Shown one piece after another: positions 19,105 to 26,844 of a stretch of 64,000 bases of DNA (positions are counted from its first letter, which is position 1; each line of letters starts with the position of its first letter). The notes under the pieces are model-generated. The model had not been told where the DNA came from and ran no database searches. It worked only from the letters and a program-made list of their open reading frames with translations. A program made the position numbers and the translations under genes. This DNA is from Lachnospiraceae bacterium Zagget3 (lineage in GTDB: Bacteria > Bacillota_A > Clostridia > Lachnospirales > Lachnospiraceae), in NCBI GenBank assembly GCA_001941025.1, contig MSHE01000032.1, positions 248,001 through 312,000 of the forward strand. Direction: 5' to 3'.

Positions 19105-20181
19105 TCACTCCAATTCACGAATATAGGCTTCCACAACAATCTGTCGGTCAAACTCTTTCTCGACTTTTCGTCGCCCAGCTAGTCCCATTTGTCTGCGCTG
19201 CTCATTTGTAAGGTTGATGAATTTTTCAATTGCATTAATTAACGCTCGCGTATCTCGCTGTGAAACCATATATCCGTTTATGCCATCCTCCACAACCTCT
19301 TTGCATCCACAGTGATCTGTCGTGATAATCGGCCTTCCAGAAGCGGCACTTTCCAACAATATGTTGCTAATACCTTCCGGATAATACGTTGGATGTACAG
19401 TACAATGTGTATATGCTAAAACCTCCCGCACATCCATGACAAGGCCATGGTAAGTAATAATCCCCTTTTCTTCTAAATTTTTTAATTGAGCATCATATTC
19501 TTCCTCGCAGAATCCGCAAATATGAAAATAAGTTTGCGGGTACTTTTTCTTAATATATTCTGCCATTTCCAGATATTGGTCTATCCCCTTTTCCTTCATG
19601 ATTCTGCCGATGAAAACAAATTGAATACTCTCGTCATTTGGATAATCCAATACGTGAAATTGCTCCAGATTCACGCCGGATCCCGGTAACAATTTCAATC
19701 GATCCTCTGCAATATTATGTTTTAAAAAAAAATCTTTTCCCTCTTCATTTTGCACAAATACAGTTTGCACTTTTCGGAAGGCAATCTTGTAAAAAGCAGT
19801 TAATGCTTTCTGCCATATGACACCATTTAATGCGAGGCCAAGTCCAGTAATGTTTACTACAATCGAAACCTTGCGCGAAGCAGCTGCCATCGCGCCATAG
19901 AGATTCGGTTTAATTGTGTAAGAAAAAATTATATCCGGCCTCACACGAGTAATCAATTTTTTATAATAAGAAATCAGTTTCCTTTCAGTCAACGGGTTTT
20001 TCCCGTGCCGATCCATACAGACTTCTTCATACTTGCAACCCATCTGCCTCAACAACTCAATTCTTTCTCCATACGGTGATGATATCAAAACTTCGTGCCC
20101 GTTTTGAAGCAATTGTTCAATCAATTCTTTTCGGAAATTATAGACACCTATGTCATGATTAGCTAAAATTAATATTTGCAT
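19105..20181 (-). CDS. Glycosyltransferase family 4
   Basis: 358 aa. Clear GT-B/GT4 layout: ILANHDIGVYNFRKELIEQL near the N-terminus, FVFIGRIMKEKGIDQYLE at the domain hinge, and the donor-site pattern VHPTYYPEGISNILLESAASGRPIITTDHCGC with the E-x7-E type acidic pair. It is similar to PglA/CapM-like transferases that act early on lipid-linked acceptors. The likely acceptor is a PglC-primed diacetylbacillosamine-type sugar (inference from context). Confidence 0.88.
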   Translation of the reverse strand: MQILILANHDIGVYNFRKELIEQLLQNGHEVLISSPYGERIELLRQMGCKYEEVCMDRHGKNPLTERKLISYYKKLITRVRPDIIFSYTIKPNLYGAMAAASRKVSIVVNITGLGLALNGVIWQKALTAFYKIAFRKVQTVFVQNEEGKDFFLKHNIAEDRLKLLPGSGVNLEQFHVLDYPNDESIQFVFIGRIMKEKGIDQYLEMAEYIKKKYPQTYFHICGFCEEEYDAQLKNLEEKGIITYHGLVMDVREVLAYTHCTVHPTYYPEGISNILLESAASGRPIITTDHCGCKEVVEDGINGYMVSQRDTRALINAIEKFINLTNEQRRQMGLAGRRKVEKEFDRQIVVEAYIRELE

Positions 20182-20283
20182 GACGCCGCCCTTCTAGAGA
20201 CAAAGTACAATTCTATCAAAAATTATGTTCGATCAACTCTTGATAACAATTTTTCATTTTTCGTATGCCCCATAATAAAACAA

Positions 20284-21744
20284 TCACACTTGTATCATTT
20301 GATTAATCAATTTATCTTCAAGTTCAATAGTGTTGATATTATCAAAATCATATGTAAAAATTGATGCGATGATAATTTGATGATCCTTAAAATCACGCTT
20401 AAGAATATTCATCATCATCGAAACATTTTCTCTATCAACTTCCTTCCCGCTTGGAGAATCTAGAATAATCGGAAGTTTAATGTTTAAAACTTTTTCAATT
20501 GCAATTATATAAGCAAGCCTAAAGGCAAATATTGTTTTATGTAAATAAGCTCCTGAAAGTTCCTTTAAATTCGACGTAAAGATGTAACTTGCAGTAATTG
20601 ACTCCTCATCTCCCACACCCAATTCTTTTGCATAAGAAATGACGCTTTTAGTTATGTCTTGAACGACAGAGTTATTCTTTCTCGTTAATTCAGTTATATT
20701 CTCTCTCGTTGCTTTGATTTCTTTATCGAGTCTTGAAATCTCCTTTTTTATTGCAATTATATTAAGTGGCAATCTCATGATCTCTCTGTCAAATATTTCA
20801 ACTTGACTTGCTGTTTCTAGAAAGGATTCTTGCTCATTTTCAGTACTCATTTCACTTTCTATTTGTTCAATTTGCGAAATGATTTTTGCATAATCAGCTG
20901 AAACCATCTTCCGCTTCGCAACAAGTAATGCGATCGCATCTGTCAAACCTAAAATGTTTTCAGACGTAACTGTAAAAGTCTCTCCTCTAGGAGAGCGAAC
21001 AAGAAGTTTCATATCATCCACATATTTTTGAAACTGATTATTAGATGATAAAGTTTTGTCAATTCTCTTTAATTCATTTTTATACTGCCTCTCTTCTATA
21101 AGGAGAGCACTCCGTTTGGCAGTACTTTCTTCTGTATAAGAGTCTGTTGCTAACGAGCCTGCCTCTTCCTCTAAAGACTCCCTATATAGTGCTACGCTAT
21201 CCATTTGAAGATATTTTTCTCTATCCCGGCTTAACTGTCTTTCTTTTTTTATGTATTCAGAACAATCCCTGTTTGACAAACCGCGAATGAGTGAATCTAT
21301 ATTAAAATGTATACTGCCAATAACAATTCCTCGATTTAATAAAGTCCATCCCTTCTCTTGATCAATATAAAAAGCACCTAATAAATTCTCTAGAATATCA
21401 ATATTCTCAGTGCCAAATAGTCTTGCGTGAAGTTCATTTTGTCGTTCTGGCAGAACATATGTTTCTTGTCCTCCTTTAAAATATATAACTATAATATTTT
21501 TATCGTTGCGAGATAATTTTATCCTTCCATTGGTTTCAGTATTTAGACATAACTCTACATTGCATTTATTGAAATTAATTCCCTTAGTATTTGGAATAGC
21601 ATAGCCCAAGCCATACAAAACAAGGCGCAATAAAGTTGTTTTTCCGCATCCGTTTTTAGTGCTGTGTACAAGATTTGCAAAAGAATTAAACTTAATTTCT
21701 CTATCAAAAAGTCCTTCTTTGATATAAATTGACTCTATAATCAT
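20284..21744 (-). CDS. SMC/RecN-like AAA ATPase, partner of the nuclease-like gene
   Basis: 486 aa. Walker A STKNGCGKTTLLRL lies at residues about 28-41. A central segment (about 180-370) is rich in charged heptad-like residues and looks coiled-coil. A C-terminal Walker B-like LPIILDSPSGKEVDRENV follows. This split ABC ATPase head with an intervening coil is the RecN/SMC/LmuB type found in Lamassu and ABC-three-component defence systems. The length is short for LmuB. The start overlaps the stop of the nuclease-like gene by 4 bp, so the two form a unit. It is AT-rich. DNA sensing with ATPase-gated nuclease activation is inference from family knowledge. Confidence 0.78.
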   Translation of the reverse strand: MIIESIYIKEGLFDREIKFNSFANLVHSTKNGCGKTTLLRLVLYGLGYAIPNTKGINFNKCNVELCLNTETNGRIKLSRNDKNIIVIYFKGGQETYVLPERQNELHARLFGTENIDILENLLGAFYIDQEKGWTLLNRGIVIGSIHFNIDSLIRGLSNRDCSEYIKKERQLSRDREKYLQMDSVALYRESLEEEAGSLATDSYTEESTAKRSALLIEERQYKNELKRIDKTLSSNNQFQKYVDDMKLLVRSPRGETFTVTSENILGLTDAIALLVAKRKMVSADYAKIISQIEQIESEMSTENEQESFLETASQVEIFDREIMRLPLNIIAIKKEISRLDKEIKATRENITELTRKNNSVVQDITKSVISYAKELGVGDEESITASYIFTSNLKELSGAYLHKTIFAFRLAYIIAIEKVLNIKLPIILDSPSGKEVDRENVSMMMNILKRDFKDHQIIIASIFTYDFDNINTIELEDKLINQMIQV

Positions 21745-22751
21745 AAATGAACGCCTTTCTTGATTTTGTCAATTTCTATCCGATTATGAACTATACTATA
21801 AAGAATAATCTGTATTAAACCACGCTGTGTCTCTGAATCAATATGTTCAACCGAAAATTCATTTAAATAATCCTTCCATTTTGAAGTAGCAAATTTCATA
21901 GATTTTTCTTTCGCAGTTACTCCATCCATTTTAAAATTATTATAATCATACAATACCCTAATAAAGAACTCACATCGCTCACAGCACGAATCTATCAAAT
22001 CATGATATCGATAAAGGATTTCATCATATTGACTTGAATCGAAATATTCATCGAAATCTCCATGATAGCGATTAATATCTGTAACTATTACAATAATCGG
22101 CCATATAATGTTTTCTTTTTTCAGTTCTATAGCATGGTCTTCGTGGGTTGCATTGTGAAACACATCATTTTGCCAAGTACCCATTAATTTAGTGCTAATT
22201 CCTGAATAATTTAAATTCAATGCCCCTATAAAATCATCAATTTTTTCTTTTACAACCTTATACCGTTCTTGATCATCACTGGTTTCAAAAGGCAAAACAT
22301 GAATCCAAAAATTTTCTAAATCAAGAGGATTCTCTAAATCTTTAATATAACTCTTAATTATGGATTGAGCTGCTTGCGGTAAATCTTTAAATGATTTTCT
22401 GGTGTATCCATAAATTATATTTCTTAATTCTTTATTATCAAATGGATCTAATGAATTTGTTATAAATATTAATTTTTCGCTTTCAGTCTTGCTTGCCCCT
22501 TCTGATAAAGTTAACAGTGCTTTCTTAAGATTTCGGCGAACATTTCGGGTGTCCTCACTGGCTCTTACAACTGATTTTGCTTGGGCTAAAATACACTTTC
22601 CATTATTCAAAGAAATCTCTATGTCCTCAAAATCGCCCTCTAGACGCAAAGATGTAAAATTCTCAATGTTTTCTAGCATCAATACTATTGCAGCATTTAC
22701 CTGAAAATCAAAACCAAATTGTACAGCGTAAGCTCGTCTGCCTTTATCCAC
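21741..22751 (-). CDS. Cap4-like (DUF4297) nuclease-domain protein
   Basis: 336 aa. The N-terminus FGFDFQVNAAIVLML followed by LEGDFEDIEISL and ILAQAKS gives a PD-(D/E)xK-like arrangement (D43, E45, Q57, K59) as in Cap4/DUF4297 double-strand DNA nucleases. The C-terminal half is unassigned and may sense or bind the ATPase. The start is GTG 22751 with GAGAGG eight bases upstream. It is translationally coupled to the SMC-like ATPase downstream, which resembles the LmuA-LmuB pair of Lamassu; no LmuC-like third gene is evident unless the DUF2971 gene fills that place. The nuclease call rests on motif spacing alone. Confidence 0.65.
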   Translation of the reverse strand: MDKGRRAYAVQFGFDFQVNAAIVLMLENIENFTSLRLEGDFEDIEISLNNGKCILAQAKSVVRASEDTRNVRRNLKKALLTLSEGASKTESEKLIFITNSLDPFDNKELRNIIYGYTRKSFKDLPQAAQSIIKSYIKDLENPLDLENFWIHVLPFETSDDQERYKVVKEKIDDFIGALNLNYSGISTKLMGTWQNDVFHNATHEDHAIELKKENIIWPIIVIVTDINRYHGDFDEYFDSSQYDEILYRYHDLIDSCCERCEFFIRVLYDYNNFKMDGVTAKEKSMKFATSKWKDYLNEFSVEHIDSETQRGLIQIILYSIVHNRIEIDKIKKGVHL

Positions 22752-22828
22752 AATAATATCCTCTCGGTTTAATATTTTAATATAGGTTATCTAAACTCAG
22801 CCATAATATTCAAAGCAATCTCAGAAAA

Positions 22829-23656
22829 CTAATCCTTTTTTAAAACACAGTCTCCACATGGGTCCTTAACCTTAAGCTTATTTGTAAACTTGCTACTGTC
22901 CATATGTACAGTCCGTCCTGTTTTCTTCTTCAAAAGAGATTTCAAGTCGCCTTTGAATAAAGGACTTGCCGTAATAACCATGGCATCAATCACTTTTTCC
23001 GTCAATGGAATTGCTACTCGTTCAATACCTTGTAAATTATTAAATTCCGCCTTGACTCGAACCTCTTTTTCGTATGCCCATGCCCTGTCTTTGATATATC
23101 CTGTCAATATTTTTCCGGAAAAAATATTTCTTAGCAGATAATTCTTTTTGTTGCTCCATGATATGCCTTGATCGCCAACCTCTCCATAACCATAGTCACA
23201 ATATGCAACAGAAGATATCTTTATTGTCAACGCGTATTCATCTATATATATTGGCTCTCCTTTTTCACTATAATCACTTTTCGATATTTCATAAATAAGC
23301 CGTGTCTCTTTCACCCATTGTTTAAAAACACCTTTTGGAATTGCAATTTTAACGCCTTGATTCCATGGCTGTGCATACATGCTCCACATCCCAACATTTT
23401 CTTTTTCTTCTCCCATAAAACTGCTAAAAAATAGATTGTTCCATATAGCAATATCTCCCGCATCATACTCTACCCGATCATTCATATCTTTTGCGGAACA
23501 AAGATGCCATCGTTTTGTATTAAGCATACCAATTACAGCCGCAACACTGGTATAATGGTATAAATATCGACTATTGTTTAATCTGGCCGGTGCGTCTAAA
23601 TATTCTCTCAGCTCTATTGGTGATATAATATCCGAAAAATGGATTGATTTTGCCAT
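22829..23656 (-). CDS. DUF2971 domain protein
   Basis: About 275 aa. The N-terminal LYHYTSVAAVIGMLNTKRWHL and CSAKDMNDRVEYDAG are the DUF2971 signature; the late KDRAWAYEKEVRVKAEF fits as well. The function is unknown. Such genes are common in variable and defence-rich regions. The start at ATG 23656 is preferred (GGGGG six bases upstream) over an in-frame TTG at 23668. It lies directly before the nuclease/ATPase pair, in the same direction, after a sugar acetyltransferase gene. Confidence 0.8.
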   Translation of the reverse strand: MAKSIHFSDIISPIELREYLDAPARLNNSRYLYHYTSVAAVIGMLNTKRWHLCSAKDMNDRVEYDAGDIAIWNNLFFSSFMGEEKENVGMWSMYAQPWNQGVKIAIPKGVFKQWVKETRLIYEISKSDYSEKGEPIYIDEYALTIKISSVAYCDYGYGEVGDQGISWSNKKNYLLRNIFSGKILTGYIKDRAWAYEKEVRVKAEFNNLQGIERVAIPLTEKVIDAMVITASPLFKGDLKSLLKKKTGRTVHMDSSKFTNKLKVKDPCGDCVLKKD

Positions 23657-23668
23657 ACATGCCCCCAA

Positions 23669-24304
23669 TCAAAGAACCTTTATCGTTCTCGCCGGATTCC
23701 CCACTGCCATACAACAATCCGAGATATCCTTGACCACAACTGCTCCAGCTCCAACAATTGTATTTGCTCCAATTTTCTTATCCTGTATGATTTGAACGCC
23801 GGTTCCAATTTCCGTAGCTTCAGCAATAGTCACCAGACCGGAAACATTAACGCTAGGATACAATGTCACAAAATCATTTAAAACCGCATCATGCCCTATC
23901 GTACAATCAAGATTGATTATCACATGTCTACCAATCTCAATATCAACTGTAATAATATTTCCAGCGCATATAATCGTCCCTTCACTAATAGAAACTCGCT
24001 GAGAAATAATTGCACTAGGATCAATCAATGTCGCAAACTTTACATTGCCAAGTTTCTCTATCACTTGTTTTCTTGCCTTGGCAGAGCCAATCGCGCAAAC
24101 ATACCATGTATTCAGATACGCCGAAACTGCGTCGCAAGTTCCAAGCACAGGATGATCATCTACTGTCTGACCTGTCAATTCCGAATCATCATCCAGGAAT
24201 CCAAGCAAATTCCATGTCGGCTCCTCTTCATTAATCCTTTCAACAAGCCATGCCACTTCTCTTCCAAAACCGCTGGCCCCAACAATAATCAAATCTTTAT
24301 ACAT
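23669..24304 (-). CDS. PglD/NeuD-type sugar acetyltransferase
   Basis: 211 aa. The N-terminal Rossmann-like part (IIVGASGFGREVAWLVERI) is followed by left-handed beta-helix hexapeptide repeats (IGRHVIINLDCTIGHD, TIAEATEIGTG) and the usual end VVVKDISDCCMAVGNPARTIKVL. This is the architecture of PglD, which acetylates UDP-4-amino-sugars. It follows a second, frame-altered paralogue. The two may act on different amino sugars. Confidence 0.85.
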   Translation of the reverse strand: MYKDLIIVGASGFGREVAWLVERINEEEPTWNLLGFLDDDSELTGQTVDDHPVLGTCDAVSAYLNTWYVCAIGSAKARKQVIEKLGNVKFATLIDPSAIISQRVSISEGTIICAGNIITVDIEIGRHVIINLDCTIGHDAVLNDFVTLYPSVNVSGLVTIAEATEIGTGVQIIQDKKIGANTIVGAGAVVVKDISDCCMAVGNPARTIKVL

Positions 24305-24965
24305 GATTATGCCACCTCGCTTTCGGCAGCATAATCCATGCTGTAGTCTTTTCTATTTTTTTTGAATTGGAGAAGCGGGGATTCCAGCGTATACCCCCCC
24401 TTAAAATATCCTTAACCACAACTGCACCAGCTCCTATCGTACATTTGGATGATATTTCTATATTATTCTTTACCACTGCCCCGATTCCGATATGTGTCTC
24501 TCCACCAACCGAAACGGTTCCTCCCAAAGATGCATTTGGAGAAACATGTACATAATCACCAATTACGTTATCGTGCTCAATCACCGCGCCCGAATTAATA
24601 ATAGAATGCTGACCAATTTTCGTGTCTGCATTCAAGATTACTCCTGCCATAATTACCGTTCCTTTTCCGATTTCTACACCAACTCCAATTTGTGCGGATG
24701 GATGCACCAATGTGATCCAAGGAACCTTAACGGCCTCTGAAATGGTCTTGCGAGTTGCGTTATTGCCAATGGCAATGATAAAATCTGTCTCGCCGTCATT
24801 CCAATTATCGATGTCTTTTATTTTTCCAAGCACCGGGCAACCAAACCAATCTCCGCTCACATGATCATCGCAAAAAGCAATATCGGTATATCCATTTTTT
24901 AATGCAATGTCCGCAATGACCTTCCCGTGTCCTCCTGCTCCAATAATGATCAATCGATTTTTCAT
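24297..24965 (-). CDS. PglD-type sugar acetyltransferase with poly-G altered C-terminus
   Basis: 222 aa as it reads now. IIIGAGGHGKVIADIAL and hexapeptide repeats identify the PglD/NeuD family. The tail after VVVKDILRGG is not family-like. A run of seven G (C7 at 24394-24400 on the plus strand) sits at that point. With six G the frame reads KDILRGVYAGIPASPIQKK and stops at 24353 (203 aa), which matches the GxPA ending of the family. The present form therefore carries a one-base insertion and runs on into the next gene by 8 bp. It may still fold, since the beta-helix is intact. Confidence 0.82.
   Translation of the reverse strand: MKNRLIIIGAGGHGKVIADIALKNGYTDIAFCDDHVSGDWFGCPVLGKIKDIDNWNDGETDFIIAIGNNATRKTISEAVKVPWITLVHPSAQIGVGVEIGKGTVIMAGVILNADTKIGQHSIINSGAVIEHDNVIGDYVHVSPNASLGGTVSVGGETHIGIGAVVKNNIEISSKCTIGAGAVVVKDILRGGIRWNPRFSNSKKIEKTTAWIMLPKARWHNHV
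24394..24400. repeat. Homopolymer tract (G7 in the coding strand) at the acetyltransferase frameshift
   Basis: Seven consecutive C on the plus strand. One base fewer restores the family-typical C-terminus of the acetyltransferase. Mononucleotide tracts of this length are classic slipped-strand sites, but also classic sequencing-error sites. Confidence 0.8.
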
Positions 24966-24970
24966 ACGCC

Positions 24971-25600
24971 CTAAAGTTCCTTTATTTTGGGATTCGGCGT
25001 TCCCATAAATTCTTCCATCGTGGCACTGGTTTCGCTGCTGATTCCTTCGCGCTTTACAAATGCTTTCCGTAATGTCATAAGTATAATTTTTACATCCAGA
25101 CCAAAACTCACATGATCTACATACCAGATGTCATATTCAAATTTCTCTTCCCAGCTGATTGCATTCCTGCCGTTTACCTGTGCCCACCCGGAAAGCCCCG
25201 GGCGCACCTCATGTCGACGGTGTTGCTCCTGCGTATAGCGCGGTAGATACTGGACAAGGAGCGGACGTGGTCCGATCACACTCATGTCACCTTTCAGGAT
25301 ATTAACCAACTCCGGGAGTTCGTCCAAGCTGCTGTTACGCAATCGCTTTCCGAACTTGGTCAAACGAACTTCATCCGGGAGCAGATTTCCCTTCTCATCT
25401 CGCTCATCTGTCATCGTTCGGAATTTGTATAATGTAAAAATCTTCTCATCCTTCCCCGGACGACCCTGTTTAAACAGCACCGGGCTGCCCAGTCTCAGTC
25501 GAACAAGGATAGCCAAGATTGCAAACAGCCAACAGAGCACAATAATGGCGACAAGGGAGCAAAAGATATCAAGCAACCGTTTTATATAGTTTCTGTACAT
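24971..25600 (-). CDS. Initiating sugar phosphotransferase (PglC-like)
   Basis: 209 aa. One N-terminal hydrophobic re-entrant segment (LLDIFCSLVAIIVLCWLFAILAI) precedes the bacterial sugar transferase domain with FKQGRPGKDEKIFTLYKFRTM, the catalytic SSLDELPEL (Asp-Glu dyad), GDMSVIGPRPLL and RHEVRPGLSGWAQVNGR. The size matches small monotopic PglC rather than WbaP. It should transfer phospho-diacetylbacillosamine or a related amino sugar to undecaprenyl phosphate and prime repeat-unit assembly. Confidence 0.92.
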   Translation of the reverse strand: MYRNYIKRLLDIFCSLVAIIVLCWLFAILAILVRLRLGSPVLFKQGRPGKDEKIFTLYKFRTMTDERDEKGNLLPDEVRLTKFGKRLRNSSLDELPELVNILKGDMSVIGPRPLLVQYLPRYTQEQHRRHEVRPGLSGWAQVNGRNAISWEEKFEYDIWYVDHVSFGLDVKIILMTLRKAFVKREGISSETSATMEEFMGTPNPKIKEL

Positions 25601-25638
25601 CGCTATCTCCCCTGTGCGCTTTGAATCGAAAAAACTGC

Positions 25639-26844
25639 TTAGGCAAAGCAGCTTCGAACAATCTCAATGACCTGATCCTGCTCCTCCGGCAGCATCTTGT
25701 TATCGCTCGGCAGGCACAAGCCTCTTTCAAAAATGTCTGCCCCGACATCGATTGCGTCATCCGTTTTTTTGACAAACGGATTATCCCGATAGATTGGCTG
25801 CAAGTGCATCGGCTTCCAGATTGGACGGGCTTCCACATTACATTCTGCCAAGGTTTCTAAAATCTCCGTCGGACAAGACTTTCCGTGTTTGGCGGTGTAG
25901 GTAGCTTCCAATTCGCTTCGCTCTTGCTTGCACATGGCTTCAGGATTGATCGTCATACAGCTGAGCCAGTAGTTGGGCTCGCTATGTTCCGCATCAAAGG
26001 GATTCATCCGAATCGGAAGATCTTTCAATCCTTCTCGATATCTCTCGTAAATCGCCTTCTTCTGTGCGATGTGTTCCTCCAGATGAGGAAACTGGCCACG
26101 AACTACACCGGCAATTACATTGCTCATGCGATAATTATATCCCAATTCTGCATGTTCGTACCATGGAGCATTCTCCCTTGCCTGCGTGGACCACTTGCGT
26201 GCCTTAACCGCGGCCTCTCTATCATTTGTCACCAAGCAACCGCCGGCAGAGCCGGTAATGATCTTGTTTCCATTAAACGATACCACACCGTAGGTGCCGA
26301 ACGACCCGGTCTGTTTTCCTTTGTACGTCGCACCGAGAGACTCTGCCGCGTCCTCCACGATCACGGCACCGTGCCGATTGCAGATTTCCTGAATTTCGTC
26401 CACCTTCGCCGGGGTACCATAGAGGTGCGCGAAGACAACCACCTTCGCTTCCGGAAATAGGTTAAAGGCCCGTTCCAGCGCCTCCGGATCCATGTTCCAG
26501 GTATCATACTCCGTATCAACGAAGGCCGGCACACCGCCCTCGTACACCACCGGATTGACTGTGGCATCAAAGGTCATGTCCGAGCAGAGCACGAGCATCC
26601 CCGGCTTTACCCCGGCCAGCTTCATGGCCAGATGCAGGGCGGCCGTTCCGCAGGATAGGCCCACGGCATATCCCATGCCCAGCTTTTCCGCGGTAAGTCG
26701 CTCCACCTCGTCGATATTTTCACCAACCGTGGACATCCAGTTAGTTGCGTAGGCTTTCTGCATATATTGAAGTTCCTCGCCATGCATGGTCGGGGAACTC
26801 AACCAGATCTTTTTTCCCAAAGGAGAATATTGTCGTTCTCGCAT
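25639..26844 (-). CDS. DegT/DnrJ/EryC1-family aminotransferase (PglE-like)
   Basis: 401 aa PLP enzyme of the sugar aminotransferase family. KIWLSSPTMHGEELQYMQKA is the family N-terminus, AESLGATYKGKQTG and the lysine in VSFNGNKIITGSAGG form the cofactor site, and YNYRMSNVIAG follows. It would aminate the 4-keto sugar made by PglF to give a UDP-4-amino-sugar, the substrate of PglD. It overlaps the pglF-like gene by 46 bp; GAGGA lies nine bases before the ATG. Confidence 0.9.
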   Translation of the reverse strand: MRERQYSPLGKKIWLSSPTMHGEELQYMQKAYATNWMSTVGENIDEVERLTAEKLGMGYAVGLSCGTAALHLAMKLAGVKPGMLVLCSDMTFDATVNPVVYEGGVPAFVDTEYDTWNMDPEALERAFNLFPEAKVVVFAHLYGTPAKVDEIQEICNRHGAVIVEDAAESLGATYKGKQTGSFGTYGVVSFNGNKIITGSAGGCLVTNDREAAVKARKWSTQARENAPWYEHAELGYNYRMSNVIAGVVRGQFPHLEEHIAQKKAIYERYREGLKDLPIRMNPFDAEHSEPNYWLSCMTINPEAMCKQERSELEATYTAKHGKSCPTEILETLAECNVEARPIWKPMHLQPIYRDNPFVKKTDDAIDVGADIFERGLCLPSDNKMLPEEQDQVIEIVRSCFA

